A stretch of DNA of 64,000 nt from Corallincola holothuriorum (GCF_003336225.1 NZ_QPID01000007.1:62001-126000); one strand, 5' to 3'; counted from the first letter of the stretch, positions 20,201-29,327 are shown. Program-made: numbers and translations. The notes: generated by a model not told the origin, from the letters alone.

Positions 20201-21346
20201 ATGAAAAAGCTAATCGCACTCGCTGTAGCGGCGTCGACACTCGCGATCTCCGGCCATGTCTATGCCGGGCCGCTAAGCAACCTGCACTCCAGTAACGTTG
20301 CTCCCATGGTTGTAGCGGGTAATCCAAACGACCCGGTTAATCCAGACTCACCGGGTGACCGCGTTGATCCAAACGTAGCAAGCTCGCCTTTTGCTGGTGT
20401 TGTAAGCATCTATATTCAATATGAAGATGGTGGTTATATCTGTACTGGCGCGATGATCGATAAATGGCATGTCGCCACCGCGGCACACTGTGTCGACGAG
20501 ACTGACACAGGCGTTGCTATCGATCTCACCAATCCAAATAACAACCTGTCCATTCAATTAAATAATGATGGTTCATATCGTGATGACCGCGCGGGTAGCA
20601 TTATTTCAGCACGCAATGCCACCATCCATCCTGACTATGAAGGCTTTGGGATCTGTCCAGATGGTTCGTTTGGTTGTGTTAATGATGACATCGCACTGAT
20701 TGAATTGAGCAAGCCTGTCGGCGACGACATTCCAATTTATGAATTTCTTGATCGCCCTGTGATGGCCAACGACCAGTTTGTCATGGTCGGCTACGGTACC
20801 TCTGGTGATGCCGTCGATGGCTATTACGTGTCTCCAGACTTTGATGTTAAGCGTGTCGGCGCAAACGTCGTCGACCTATTTGAAACCGATGACGAAGGTG
20901 ATTTCGTTTTCGGCCCTGATAATAGCGAAGGTTTAGCAGAAGTTTGGTACGCCGACTTCGACGGTGATCGTGACAGTGATGGCGTCGTAACCGGCGACGA
21001 AGATGCACATTGCTTCTACTACGGTATCTGTAGCGAACAACTGCCAAATGCCAATGACTGGGACAACATGGTTTGGGGTGAAGCCAACATTGGTGGCGGC
21101 GACTCTGGTGGCCCATCATTTATTTATGATGAAGCAACCGGCAAGTACCTGTTAGCGGCAAACAACACGTTCGGTATTCCAATCTATGATGGTGCGGGTG
21201 GTGACATCTTTGGTGGCATCGTTTACGGCGCTTACAGCGACTGGATAAACAACTATCTGAATACTACTAATGTGCCTGCGCCTGCGCCGTTAGCCTTACT
21301 TGGGCTGGGTCTGGTATGCTTGATGCTTAAGCGTAGAAAAGCGTAA
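20201..21346 (+). CDS. Secreted trypsin-like serine protease with PEP-CTERM-like tail
   Basis: Exported S1-family protease (381 aa). Signal peptide of about 22 residues. Catalytic triad H96 (ATAAHC), D163 (DDIALIEL) and S302 (GGGDSGGP); cysteines C81 and C97 frame the histidine loop. An acidic segment at about 252-270 (DFDGDRDSDG) resembles a calcium-binding loop. The C-terminus is a sorting tail: VPAPAP, a hydrophobic helix (LALLGLGLVCLML) and a basic end KRRKA, as in exosortase-processed proteins of gammaproteobacteria. No exosortase gene is in the window. Followed by a strong terminator, so monocistronic. Confidence 0.87.
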   Translation: MKKLIALAVAASTLAISGHVYAGPLSNLHSSNVAPMVVAGNPNDPVNPDSPGDRVDPNVASSPFAGVVSIYIQYEDGGYICTGAMIDKWHVATAAHCVDETDTGVAIDLTNPNNNLSIQLNNDGSYRDDRAGSIISARNATIHPDYEGFGICPDGSFGCVNDDIALIELSKPVGDDIPIYEFLDRPVMANDQFVMVGYGTSGDAVDGYYVSPDFDVKRVGANVVDLFETDDEGDFVFGPDNSEGLAEVWYADFDGDRDSDGVVTGDEDAHCFYYGICSEQLPNANDWDNMVWGEANIGGGDSGGPSFIYDEATGKYLLAANNTFGIPIYDGAGGDIFGGIVYGAYSDWINNYLNTTNVPAPAPLALLGLGLVCLMLKRRKA

Positions 21347-21368
21347 TTATCTACGTAAGATTCAGTTA

Positions 21369-21393
21369 GGCGCCTACCATAGGCGCCTTTTTT
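21369..21393 (+). terminator. Rho-independent terminator of the protease gene
   Basis: Stem GGCGCCTA / TAGGCGCC with a CCA loop, followed by six T. Confidence 0.93.
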
Positions 21394-21508
21394 ATGTTTA
21401 ACGTGCAAAAACTAAATTTACCTTCGCCATGAGGGACTATTATGTGACCCCAAGATACACCTCTGTTAACATGCTGATTGAGTTCACCATTTTTCCGATA
21501 TCAGACCC

Positions 21509-21898
21509 ATGGCTCTGTTGAAGTCTTTGCTACAAAACCGCTGGATCTACATAATAACGCTGGTTATCTGCGTTATTGTTATCTCAGTTCTGGCATTTAA
21601 CGACCCTCCAAAACAAGCCTCGATGCCCAACGATAAAATCAGTCATTATCTGGCTTTTTTTGCCCTGGCATTGCTTATCTCCCATGGCCTGTTACTGAAG
21701 ATCCGTTATCAACTGGTGCTGTTGGGAAGTTACGGGCTGCTCATTGAATGGGTGCAGAGCTATCTTCCTTATCGCACCGCCAGTATTGCGGATTTTGCAG
21801 CGGATATGGCTGGTGCCCTCACCTATTATCTGATTGCAGCCATCATCAGCTTAATCTATCGACATTTTTTCCAGCAGGAGACCAACCATGCCAGTTAA
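21509..21898 (+). CDS. VanZ-like membrane protein
   Basis: 129 aa with four predicted helices. The segments DKISHYLAFFALALL and EWVQSYLPYRTASIADFAADMAG match the VanZ-like family, whose general role is unclear (VanZ itself gives low-level teicoplanin resistance in enterococci). The stop overlaps the panE start by 11 bases, so the two are co-translated. Confidence 0.78.
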   Translation: MALLKSLLQNRWIYIITLVICVIVISVLAFNDPPKQASMPNDKISHYLAFFALALLISHGLLLKIRYQLVLLGSYGLLIEWVQSYLPYRTASIADFAADMAGALTYYLIAAIISLIYRHFFQQETNHAS

Positions 21899-22799
21899 CC
21901 CACATATCACCGTACTCGGCATGGGTGCGCTTGGTCAGCTTTATGCTGGCTCTTTAGCAAAACTAGGCGCACAGGTGACGGGCTTAAGCCGCGCAGGCAC
22001 AGTGGAGTCCGTTAGTTTTATGACGCCACAAGGGTTGCAGAAAGTCGCCCTGTCGACAGAGCTGCCTGAGCTATATGACATTTTGCTTGTCACGACCAAG
22101 GCATACCAAGCCGTTGATGCGGTACAGTCCCATGCCAGAGCGATTGGCCCGAGTACCACGATTGTGTTGTTACACAATGGCATGGGTACCCTGGCACCGT
22201 TGAAGAAGCGTTTTCCAGACTGCACCATCTGGTTGGGAACCAGTAGCCACGGTGCCCTGCTAGAGCACGGCATACTCAAGCACACAGGCGCAGGAGAAAC
22301 CTGGCTAGGATTTGGCTATGGTGATCGTAACAGTGAGCAAGAATCAGCGTTCGCCGAGCTGCTCAATCAAGCATTAACGCCCTGTCAATTTAGCGACAGC
22401 ATTAACCACAAGCTATGGCTAAAATTAGCTATCAACAGTGTCATCAACCCGCTAACCGCACTGCATCAATGCCGTAATGGCGATCTCAACTCGCAACGCT
22501 TTGCGCCACAGATCCAAGCATTGTGTGAGGAGTTCTCCCTCTTAAGTCTCGCAGAGGGGCTTGATCTGAGTCCTGAGTTTATTCAGCAAACGGTTTATCA
22601 AGTGATAGATAAGACCGCGGCCAACTACTCCTCGATGAATAGAGATATCTCTGCGAGACGCCCCACGGAAAACAATCAAATATCCGGTTATGTGGTCTCT
22701 CGGGCGGCCCATTTTGGCATCGCTGTTCCTACCCACAGCAAGTTATTTGAGACCCTTTGCCGGCTTGAACGCAGACAAAACAGTACCAGCTTACTGTAG
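21888..22799 (+). CDS. panE: 2-dehydropantoate 2-reductase (PanE/ApbA)
   Basis: NADPH-dependent reductase of pantothenate and CoA synthesis (303 aa): ketopantoate to pantoate. Nucleotide-binding motif VLGMGALGQLYAGSLAK lies at residues 8-24; the catalytic lysine is expected in the segment NHKLWLKLAINSVINPLTAL, and NRDISARRPTENNQISGYV is the conserved C-terminal region. The neighbour yajL downstream is a conserved gene pair in gammaproteobacteria. Confidence 0.92.
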   Translation: MPVNPHITVLGMGALGQLYAGSLAKLGAQVTGLSRAGTVESVSFMTPQGLQKVALSTELPELYDILLVTTKAYQAVDAVQSHARAIGPSTTIVLLHNGMGTLAPLKKRFPDCTIWLGTSSHGALLEHGILKHTGAGETWLGFGYGDRNSEQESAFAELLNQALTPCQFSDSINHKLWLKLAINSVINPLTALHQCRNGDLNSQRFAPQIQALCEEFSLLSLAEGLDLSPEFIQQTVYQVIDKTAANYSSMNRDISARRPTENNQISGYVVSRAAHFGIAVPTHSKLFETLCRLERRQNSTSLL

Positions 22800-22888
22800 A
22801 GAATAGTCACCAACTGTCACCGGCCTGTTATTGACATTCTTCTAGCGACCGCTAAAGCTTGAAGCTCTGTCGACAGGAGCCATGTGTT

Positions 22889-23458
22889 ATGACCATCAAG
22901 GTGTTAGTCCCGATCGCAGACGGCAGTGAAGAGCTAGAAGCCGTCACCATGATTGATCTGTTAAGACGCGCAGGTATCGATGTCACTGTCGCCAGCTGCA
23001 CAACTGATGGTGGCTTAGAGATCTGCGCATCGAGAGGCGTCAAGCTGGTCGCCGATCATCATATATCCACACTGACAGATGAACGGTATGCCATGATCGC
23101 ACTGCCTGGCGGCATGCCGGGCGCAGAGTTATTACGCGACAGTGCCCCGCTTTTAACTCTGTTGACACAACAACAAGGCAACGGCTGGATCGCCGCTATC
23201 TGTGCCGCTCCTGCGGTGGTTCTGCACTCCCATGGCTTAATCAAGGGGTCTGCCACCTGCCATCCGGCTTTCCAGGCGCAATTACCAGCAGCGAATTTAA
23301 TGTCTGATCAGCCCGTGGTCATTGACCATGACAACAGGCTGGTTACCAGTCAGGGACCAGGTACGGCAATGACGTTTGCACTGACGTTGATAGAGATACT
23401 CGCCGGTGCAGATAAACGTAAACTCACTGCAGCTCCCTTATGCCTAGCCATCGAGTAA
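22889..23458 (+). CDS. yajL: DJ-1/YajL family protein
   Basis: Member of the DJ-1/PfpI superfamily (189 aa), in E. coli a stress-protective chaperone and proposed deglycase. The nucleophile elbow AAICAAPAVVL holds C105, and E15 in the segment DGSEELEAV would contact it. The TTG at 22859 was passed over for ATG 22889, which has AGGAG 8 bases upstream and gives the usual N-terminus (MTIKVLVPIADG). Confidence 0.92.
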   Translation: MTIKVLVPIADGSEELEAVTMIDLLRRAGIDVTVASCTTDGGLEICASRGVKLVADHHISTLTDERYAMIALPGGMPGAELLRDSAPLLTLLTQQQGNGWIAAICAAPAVVLHSHGLIKGSATCHPAFQAQLPAANLMSDQPVVIDHDNRLVTSQGPGTAMTFALTLIEILAGADKRKLTAAPLCLAIE

Positions 23459-23475
23459 CCGGCGAAAAATGCGCC

Positions 23476-23823
23476 TTAGGGTTTTGCCGGTAAACGTACC
23501 GCACTGACCTCTGCAACACCTTTTAACGCGCAGCGTCCGGTAACATAGAGTTGCACCGCACGTTCAGCCAGCATACTCCGAAGCAACAGTTGATAGGCTT
23601 GTTCTGCCCCAATCGCTTCGAAGTCGATATAGAACAGTCGCGGATTACTGCAACCGCTGATGTTCTTTTCAACTTCCATTTCAATGGTGTAACGCCCTTT
23701 ATTGGAAACGGACAACCCTTGCAATGGTGCCGCAACTAACCAGCCAGAATCCGCATAGCTGGAAGGTGCATGCATGATTAGCATAAGTAGCAGCGGCGCA
23801 GCACAATATCTAACGCACTTCAC
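23476..23823 (-). CDS. Exported protein of unknown function
   Basis: 115 aa with a signal peptide (about 24 residues, ending PSSYA). The mature part is a short beta-rich domain with two cysteines (SGCSNP and GRCALKG) that may pair. Not recognised. Its start overlaps the end of the next upstream gene (24205-23810) by 14 bases, so the two act as a unit. Confidence 0.6.
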   Translation of the reverse strand: MKCVRYCAAPLLLMLIMHAPSSYADSGWLVAAPLQGLSVSNKGRYTIEMEVEKNISGCSNPRLFYIDFEAIGAEQAYQLLLRSMLAERAVQLYVTGRCALKGVAEVSAVRLPAKP

Positions 23824-24205
23824 AACGAACAGCTCCTAATTCGTCAATATCTAAACTCACTCGGCTGGCCAATGCCCAATCCCCAAGTTTGCCACAGCGC
23901 CCCAACGTCGAACTACCATCAGCAAACTGCAAAGAGAACCTCACCACAGCGGCGTTAGATAGTGGCAGGTGGTAAATGGTTTGGCTGTCGAAAGCCGCGA
24001 CTTCACCGAAGCTGATATGGGTATGCGACAAATCAAACTGCACTGCAGATAATGGCTTAGCGCCGCCATTATTCACTGATATCTGGGGGCGAAGATCCAA
24101 CAACAACCAAATCACACCCGCCATAATTAACGTCACCAGCAAGCCAAGTCGACGGTAATGTTTTTTGGTTAAAGGAGAAGGGGGATGTTGATTTTTATCA
24201 CTCAT
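23810..24205 (-). CDS. Membrane-anchored protein of unknown function
   Basis: 131 aa from ATG 24205 (a further in-frame start is at 24229). A basic N-terminus (KKHYRRLG) is followed by one transmembrane helix (about residues 20-37) and an extracytoplasmic beta-rich domain with two cysteines (GRCGKLG and VRCEVR). The cysteine pattern echoes that of the overlapping downstream gene product, suggesting that the two are partners. Not recognised. Confidence 0.58.
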   Translation of the reverse strand: MSDKNQHPPSPLTKKHYRRLGLLVTLIMAGVIWLLLDLRPQISVNNGGAKPLSAVQFDLSHTHISFGEVAAFDSQTIYHLPLSNAAVVRFSLQFADGSSTLGRCGKLGDWALASRVSLDIDELGAVRCEVR

Positions 24206-24285
24206 GAATACACTTGCAGTTGCTGACAATCATCTGCTGAGACTAACAGAATTAATAGCAAAAAGAACAAGTAGGGCTAAGCAAT

Positions 24286-24672
24286 TCAAGCTGACGGCGT
24301 AGACAAGTGTTGCTCGAGCCAGACAAGAGCCTGTTGTTGGTTTTTAAAAATACCAAAACGCGGCTCTACGCTCAGTGACTCGAAAAGGTGACCAAACATA
24401 TTGGCATTGGGTGAAACAACCGCTATCGCCTTAGCCCCGTGCTGCAAGCACCAGCGGTAATGTGCTGTGATCAGCTCAATCCCTTGCCTCGTCGTCATGA
24501 CTTGCTCGCCCAACACCTCAAGCCGGACAAATTCATCGCATGCCCTGTGTTCTATCGCCGTAACACTTTGCGCAACACCCTGTTCGATGCCCTCACAATT
24601 AAACGACTCGTTGGCAATAACCGTCAACAGCTGATCGTGCCAGCTTAGCTCAACATACCCATGGGGCTCCAC
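24286..24672 (-). CDS. Small SpoIIAA/STAS-like protein (tentative)
   Basis: 128 aa, soluble, alternating strand/helix pattern. The ending FKNQQQALVWLEQHL and the central strand GAKAIAVVSPNANMF recall SpoIIAA-like (CRAL-TRIO/STAS-like) proteins, but I do not recognise it firmly. Start chosen at GTG 24672, 7 bases after AAGGAG; the ORF could begin at GTG 24678. Confidence 0.5.
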   Translation of the reverse strand: MEPHGYVELSWHDQLLTVIANESFNCEGIEQGVAQSVTAIEHRACDEFVRLEVLGEQVMTTRQGIELITAHYRWCLQHGAKAIAVVSPNANMFGHLFESLSVEPRFGIFKNQQQALVWLEQHLSTPSA

Positions 24673-24794
24673 CTGCACACTCCTTAGCCAAATAGTGAAC
24701 TGCTAGCGGAAAGTGAATAAATGACATTCTAGCTGCCATATCACAGCAAAATATCAGCCAATCAAACCCGTTGACCTATCCCCAGCGCATGAGA

Positions 24795-26045
24795 TTAAAC
24801 CGCAACCAACTGCAGTAACTGACCACAGAACCACGCCATATAAGTCCCTAATACATATCCAAGCACAGCCAGCAACACACCAACCGGCGCTAATGCAGGA
24901 TGAAACGCCGAGGCAACAACTGGCGCAGAAGCGGCACCACCGACATTAGCCTGGCTCCCCACCGCCATATAGAACAGTGGTGCTTTAATCAGCTTCGCCA
25001 CTAACAGCATCAACAGGGCATGAATGACCATCCAGATAGCACCGATCAGGAAATAAAGCGGCGTTTCCACAATAGCGGTGATATCCATGTGCAAGCCTAT
25101 GGTTGCGATCAAGATATACAGCATCACCGAGCCCACTTTCGACGCGCCCACAGCTTCCAGTTTTCTAGCTTTAGTGAATGACAGCATCAACCCCAGTGTG
25201 GTGGCGATAATGATCAGCCAGAAAAAGTGCTTATTAAGGCTTAGCCGGTCGGCAAAACTGACATTGTCTGCAAACCAGGGAGCCAACACATCGGCTAACG
25301 CATGACCAATACCAGTCACACCAAAGCCGATAGCGATCATCACCATTAAATCCTTCATATGTGGGATCCGTCCATGCTCAGCGTGGAACTTTTCTACCCG
25401 TTCTTTCAGTGCTTCGATAGCCGATGTATCAGCACCGGTTCTTGCATCAATTTTCTTTGCATTACCGGCCATCAGCAGCAGAATGGCCATCCAAATGTTG
25501 GCCATGACCACATCCACAGTAGCCATCACAGAGAAGATATGGCCGCCGACATCATAGACCTCTTTCATTGCTGCCTGATTGGCGCCACCGCCGATCCAAC
25601 TACCAGCAACCGTTGTCATGCCCCGCCATACGGCATCAGGGCCATTACCACCAAGCACTTCTGGAGCAAACACAGAGACCAGCAGAATGGCAATAGGTCC
25701 ACCGATGACGATGCCTACAGTACCGGTCAAAAACAGAATCACCGCCTTATTGCCCAGCTTCGCAATCGCTTTTAAATCAACACTCAGCGTTAGCAATACC
25801 AAACAAGCAGGAAGCAGATAGCGGGACGCAACAAAATAGAGATTAGAATCATGACCATCCACCACGCCAAAGGTGTTTAAAAAGGAGGGTAGGAAATAAC
25901 ACAATAAAATGGCCGGCACATACTTATAGAACTTGCGCCAAAACGGGTGAGAAGAGTAAGCGGTGTAAAAAATACCCCCTAGCATAACGGCCAGGATCCC
26001 TAGGATAGTTGCGTCATTGGTAATCAATGCGGTTTCTGCGTGCAT
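24795..26045 (-). CDS. DUF819 family membrane protein (YjcL-like)
   Basis: Polytopic inner-membrane protein (416 aa, about ten to eleven helices) of the DUF819 family, thought to be transporters but without an agreed substrate. Typical segments are GMTTVAGSWIGGGANQAAMKE and VGSQANVGGAASAPVVASAFHPALAPVGVLLAVLG, two glycine-rich re-entrant-like stretches. A charged cytoplasmic loop lies at about residues 200-230. Monocistronic. Confidence 0.85.
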   Translation of the reverse strand: MHAETALITNDATILGILAVMLGGIFYTAYSSHPFWRKFYKYVPAILLCYFLPSFLNTFGVVDGHDSNLYFVASRYLLPACLVLLTLSVDLKAIAKLGNKAVILFLTGTVGIVIGGPIAILLVSVFAPEVLGGNGPDAVWRGMTTVAGSWIGGGANQAAMKEVYDVGGHIFSVMATVDVVMANIWMAILLLMAGNAKKIDARTGADTSAIEALKERVEKFHAEHGRIPHMKDLMVMIAIGFGVTGIGHALADVLAPWFADNVSFADRLSLNKHFFWLIIIATTLGLMLSFTKARKLEAVGASKVGSVMLYILIATIGLHMDITAIVETPLYFLIGAIWMVIHALLMLLVAKLIKAPLFYMAVGSQANVGGAASAPVVASAFHPALAPVGVLLAVLGYVLGTYMAWFCGQLLQLVAV

Positions 26046-26335
26046 GGAAAGATCTACTTCTATTGAATTTTCTATTTATTTCACACCAAAGCGGTAGGAA
26101 CACTGCCCCAACGCCGGCATGAGCTCTGGAATTTTCGCCCAAGCTTGCCACAATCAATGGCAACATAAAAATCTACCCAGAAATCACTTTGTAAACGCGC
26201 CACTAATATTGCTTTCTAACCGTAGTCGCAATCCCCCTAACTTACTGCTAAACATCGCCATTTACGAGTAAACTCTAAATAACACTGCCACCAATGAACA
26301 GCTTGGCATTCTTCTTATCTTAAGGGGCCCATAGC
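26046..26335. other. Divergent promoter region
   Basis: 290 bases between the divergently read DUF819 and DUF2141 genes. It must hold promoters for both. No repeat or RNA gene stands out. TTAAGGGG before ATG 26336 serves as ribosome site. Confidence 0.4.
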
Positions 26336-26770
26336 ATGTACCAAAAACGGCTAACTTTTCTCTTCGCTACCACTATCTGTTGTTGCCAACCAGCTTTAGC
26401 GGATGGATTCATTGTGTCAGGCACAGTAATGTTTGCTGGTGCAGGTGATATTTATGTCGCGCTGGTAGATAGAACCAACTTTGACGCACCGAACCAAGCA
26501 TCACATCAGCTAAAGCTCACCCCGACAAAAACACAGCGTTCACACGGTTCAATAAGATTCAGCTTTGAGAATGTGGCGGTAGGGAGCTACGCCATCAAAA
26601 CCTTCCTTGATGAAAATGGAAATGGTGAATTAGACATGGGGATGTTCGGCCCACAAGAGCCCTGGGCAATTTTTCAACCTGCAAGTTCCAGTTGGGGCGC
26701 ACCAGACTTTGAAGAAGTGAAGTTCCTATTAGATAGTTCTATGAGCAATATTGAGCTGCTGCTGGAATAA
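26336..26770 (+). CDS. DUF2141 family exported protein
   Basis: 144 aa with a signal peptide of about 22 residues. The beta-sandwich domain with FENVAVGSYAIKTFLDENGNGELDMGMFGPQEPWAIF is characteristic of DUF2141, and DENGNGELD resembles a calcium-binding loop. Function unknown. The reading frame stays open for 54 codons after the stop (see next entry). Confidence 0.8.
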   Translation: MYQKRLTFLFATTICCCQPALADGFIVSGTVMFAGAGDIYVALVDRTNFDAPNQASHQLKLTPTKTQRSHGSIRFSFENVAVGSYAIKTFLDENGNGELDMGMFGPQEPWAIFQPASSSWGAPDFEEVKFLLDSSMSNIELLLE

Positions 26771-26935
26771 CAGTTTACGCAGTTCTTTTGCAGACGCGTT
26801 AATCGAATATACGGCAGAAATTTAATCGAAACACCAAGCGTTGATCCGGTCCATCAATTCACCATTGAATACACACTGGCCAATGGTGAGCAATACGTGA
26901 TGGCAAGCCCACAGGTGACTTTCGTCGCCGAATAA
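26771..26935 (+). pseudogene. Possible remnant of a gene 3' end
   Basis: An in-frame continuation of 54 sense codons after the DUF2141 stop, ending at TAA 26935. Its second half (FTIEYTLANGEQYVMASPQV, then TFVAE) reads like a beta-rich protein end, and a strong terminator sits 28 bases beyond. No plausible start of its own is seen. It could be the tail of a deleted gene or a chance open stretch. Confidence 0.3.
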
Positions 26936-26962
26936 ACAAATATTTTTTCATTCTTCATTTTC

Positions 26963-26987
26963 AGGGGAGCTCGAAGCTCCCCTTTTT
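26963..26987 (+). terminator. Rho-independent terminator
   Basis: Stem GGGGAGCT / AGCTCCCC with a CGA loop and a TTTTT tail. It ends the DUF2141 transcript. Confidence 0.92.
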
Positions 26988-27035
26988 AATAGCTCCAGCC
27001 TCTTACAGACATAGATAAAAACCACTAGACACACC

Positions 27036-27056
27036 AAATGATAATAATTATCATTT
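27036..27056. promoter_or_regulatory. Fur box (iron-responsive operator)
   Basis: A perfect 10-1-10 palindrome, AAATGATAAT / ATTATCATTT around a central A. Its core TGATAATAATTATCA fits the 7-1-7 Fur consensus TGATAATnATTATCA at every position. It lies 27 bases before the DUF2061 start, where bound Fur-Fe would block transcription. Confidence 0.88.
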
Positions 27057-27082
27057 ACATAAATAAACAAGAGGAATGAAGA

Positions 27083-27292
27083 ATGATTAAAACAATCACT
27101 TTTGCTGTAATGCACTTTAGCGTGGCTTTTGCCGTAGCTTATTTACTAACAGGTGACATCATTGTCGGCGGCTTAGTCGCCTTAGTGGAACCAGCGGTAA
27201 ACACTGTGGCTTACTACTTTCATGAAAAGATCTGGATACGCATCAAGCGTCAGCAAGCGAACAAGATGTTGCCAGCGGTAGAGGGGATATAA
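27083..27292 (+). CDS. DUF2061 small membrane protein
   Basis: 69 aa with two helices. The segments MHFSVAFAVAYLLTGD and VEPAVNTVAYYFHEKIW are typical of DUF2061. Function unknown. The Fur box upstream implies expression under iron limitation. The stop overlaps the next start (TAATG), so the pair is co-translated. Confidence 0.87.
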   Translation: MIKTITFAVMHFSVAFAVAYLLTGDIIVGGLVALVEPAVNTVAYYFHEKIWIRIKRQQANKMLPAVEGI

Positions 27293-27486
27293 TGCAAATA
27301 AGCCATTTTCAACAGATGGACCCGGATCTGCTGTATAGCTTGATCAATATGAAATTAAGGAATGATTATTCTTCGCTAGCCAGGTTATGCCAAGCGATGG
27401 ATATAAACGAAGCGGCTCTCATAACAAAGCTCTCTTCTGCCGGTTACCAGTATCAGTCAGCGCAGAACCAATTTCGGCCGACATAA
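27292..27486 (+). CDS. DUF4250 small protein
   Basis: 64 aa, soluble. FQQMDPDLLYSLINMKLRNDYSSL and the C-terminal GYQYQSAQNQF match DUF4250, a family with a helix-turn-helix-like composition. Function unknown. Second gene of the Fur-box operon. Confidence 0.82.
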   Translation: MQISHFQQMDPDLLYSLINMKLRNDYSSLARLCQAMDINEAALITKLSSAGYQYQSAQNQFRPT

Positions 27487-27821
27487 TGGCAAATATCCCC
27501 TGCCTATCTAGCCTAATGCCGCCCTTAATTTAAAGAGGCTACTGTCACTTCCTTATCAGCCGACTCGCAGTTTTCCCCAGCTCTAAGCATTGACGACAAC
27601 ATAAAACCAAATAACCGTGGTTATTCCCTTCCATGGTAACGACACGGTAGAGAACGTTACAAAAAAGGCGAGACAACTATCGAGTAGGCTATTCAGCCTT
27701 TTCTTAACTGTGCGGTGCACTGATTAGATAACACCAATCGCATATAAATAAAGCCCGCACCTATTAGCACGGGCCATGTAAAACCGGTAAAACGGCGGTT
27801 ACTCTCCCAAAGAGAGAAACA
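27487..27821. other. Intergenic stretch between convergent genes
   Basis: 335 bases without a gene. It includes an imperfect hairpin with a long loop (AAAAGGC at about 27663 and GCCTTTT at about 27700) and, nearer the right side, the terminator of the glycerophosphodiesterase gene. Nothing else stands out. Confidence 0.4.
27745..27774 (-). terminator. Terminator of the exported glycerophosphodiesterase gene
   Basis: On the minus strand: GCCCGTGC, loop TAATAG, GTGCGGGC (8 pairs, two of them G-U), then TTTATTT. Confidence 0.65.
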
Positions 27822-29138
27822 CTATTTCCCCATACAATTAGCGTAGAAAGTTGTCGTGGCTGGCCAGTCAGAAAAGACACCTATCACACCTACATCATTC
27901 GCCAACACGTGCAACACTTCCAAAGTATCGCCATCGCGATGGATCACATCTAACCCGCCCGTGTCACCATTGAGGGATTGGTAATACCAACCACCATTGT
28001 CTTTCAACAACCCCGAACGCTCCAATTTCCAAGTAATGAGCTTGAGCCCCACGGCTTGCGCGTTCAATGCGTATTGTGACGGTACAATCGCTCCCTCAGC
28101 ATTCACATCAAGCAACATCCACATTGGCGGTGCCAACACGCGCACACCCTGATCTACCCATTGCTGCATCTTAGCTTGACTAACATGGGTATCGTAGACG
28201 CCATCTAGCAGCACCGCTTGCTGACTAAACTCACTGTGTTGGTTAATCCAATAGATCACATCGGCGTAGTTAAACGACTGTGGCCAGACTCGCTTAGGAT
28301 GAATCCCTGCAGCCACATATTCGTTGATCATCTGTGAAGCATATTGCTGCTGCGTATAATCACCTTCAAATGGCATTGGCACTGAGGGAGACTTAAGCTC
28401 AGGAGTGAAATCAACATTCAGTGAGTCTAACAATACAATGCTTTCTGCATGGGTTAGAAGCGTGCCTGGACCGGTATAAATGTCAGTACGCCAATCCGCG
28501 GTGGCATTCATATACTCCTCAATACTGGTGGCATCAAGGTTGGCAGCATCCATTTTACCCTGCAGAGATTTAAACTCGGCAAGCGTTATATCACTGGTAC
28601 AACATTGAATATCCGCAGCGTTCGCCAGCTTACCATCAACATCAAACAGAGGCGGTACGGCACACTTATCGGCTAACGGTGTCGCTAGAATATTGGTGGT
28701 GCTATGCAGATCACACTGAGAATGGCGACATACCAGCTCACGGTCTTGAGTAAAGGTCACGTCACACTCAACGATCCCCGCTCCCATTTTTGCTGCGGCC
28801 ACATAAGACTCTCGGGTGTGCTCGGGAAACTGCATCGGTGCACCACGGTGGCCGATAGAAAACTTAGAAGGGTGAAAAACACCCCGTTTACACCGCTTCA
28901 ATTTCTCTTTCAATGGACTCTGCGCCATATCATCCAGCAGAAAGAATGGACGAGGCCCTAACTGCACGTTGCCGTTTAAGCGGCTGAACTGCGGCGGCAC
29001 GTTAACAACGATGGGGTTATCAGGATCTTTGACGATAGGTGGCTCAATCTGTGGCTTAACAGCTGCATTGGCCCAACATGTTACGGTTATAGAGACCAAA
29101 CCAAGGAGCAGGGCCGAAGCCACTGTCACTAAACGCAT
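27822..29138 (-). CDS. Exported glycerophosphodiester phosphodiesterase
   Basis: Periplasmic or secreted GDPD-family enzyme (438 aa) that splits glycerophosphodiesters to glycerol-3-phosphate and an alcohol. Signal peptide of about 24 residues. The catalytic start of the TIM barrel is visible as [18 protein letters not shown], followed by [12 protein letters not shown] and [10 protein letters not shown] (H, E, D, H residues). It is longer than E. coli GlpQ and has an inserted cysteine-rich loop (DKCAVPP, IQCCTSD). A second, cytoplasmic-type GDPD is encoded at 57893-58621. Confidence 0.88.
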   Translation of the reverse strand: MRLVTVASALLLGLVSITVTCWANAAVKPQIEPPIVKDPDNPIVVNVPPQFSRLNGNVQLGPRPFFLLDDMAQSPLKEKLKRCKRGVFHPSKFSIGHRGAPMQFPEHTRESYVAAAKMGAGIVECDVTFTQDRELVCRHSQCDLHSTTNILATPLADKCAVPPLFDVDGKLANAADIQCCTSDITLAEFKSLQGKMDAANLDATSIEEYMNATADWRTDIYTGPGTLLTHAESIVLLDSLNVDFTPELKSPSVPMPFEGDYTQQQYASQMINEYVAAGIHPKRVWPQSFNYADVIYWINQHSEFSQQAVLLDGVYDTHVSQAKMQQWVDQGVRVLAPPMWMLLDVNAEGAIVPSQYALNAQAVGLKLITWKLERSGLLKDNGGWYYQSLNGDTGGLDVIHRDGDTLEVLHVLANDVGVIGVFSDWPATTTFYANCMGK

Positions 29139-29284
29139 AACGCCTCCTAAATAAGCTTAGTTAAATGGAAGTGATCGACGGCAAACTGACTGCGGCTAAA
29201 CATACTTTGCCGATATGACGTAGTGATGGCATACGTTTGATAGAAATAAGACAGGGGCCGATAAAAGCCAATAATTTACAAAAA

Positions 29285-29308
29285 AAAAGGACGCAAATGC
29301 GTCCTTTT
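29285..29308 (-). terminator. Terminator downstream of the DUF805 gene
   Basis: AAAAGGACGCA / TGCGTCCTTTT with a 2-base loop; A-run on one side and T-run on the other, so it can work in both directions. It lies 19 bases after the DUF805 stop. Confidence 0.85.
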
Positions 29309-29327
29309 ATTCAGTGCCTAATTAAAT

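Noticed and set aside
20847-21119. Minus-strand 90-aa ORF inside the protease gene
   Set aside because: Histidine- and arginine-rich shadow of the protease coding strand, no ribosome site.
25359-25775. Plus-strand 138-aa ORF inside the DUF819 gene
   Set aside because: Antisense shadow; composition is not protein-like.
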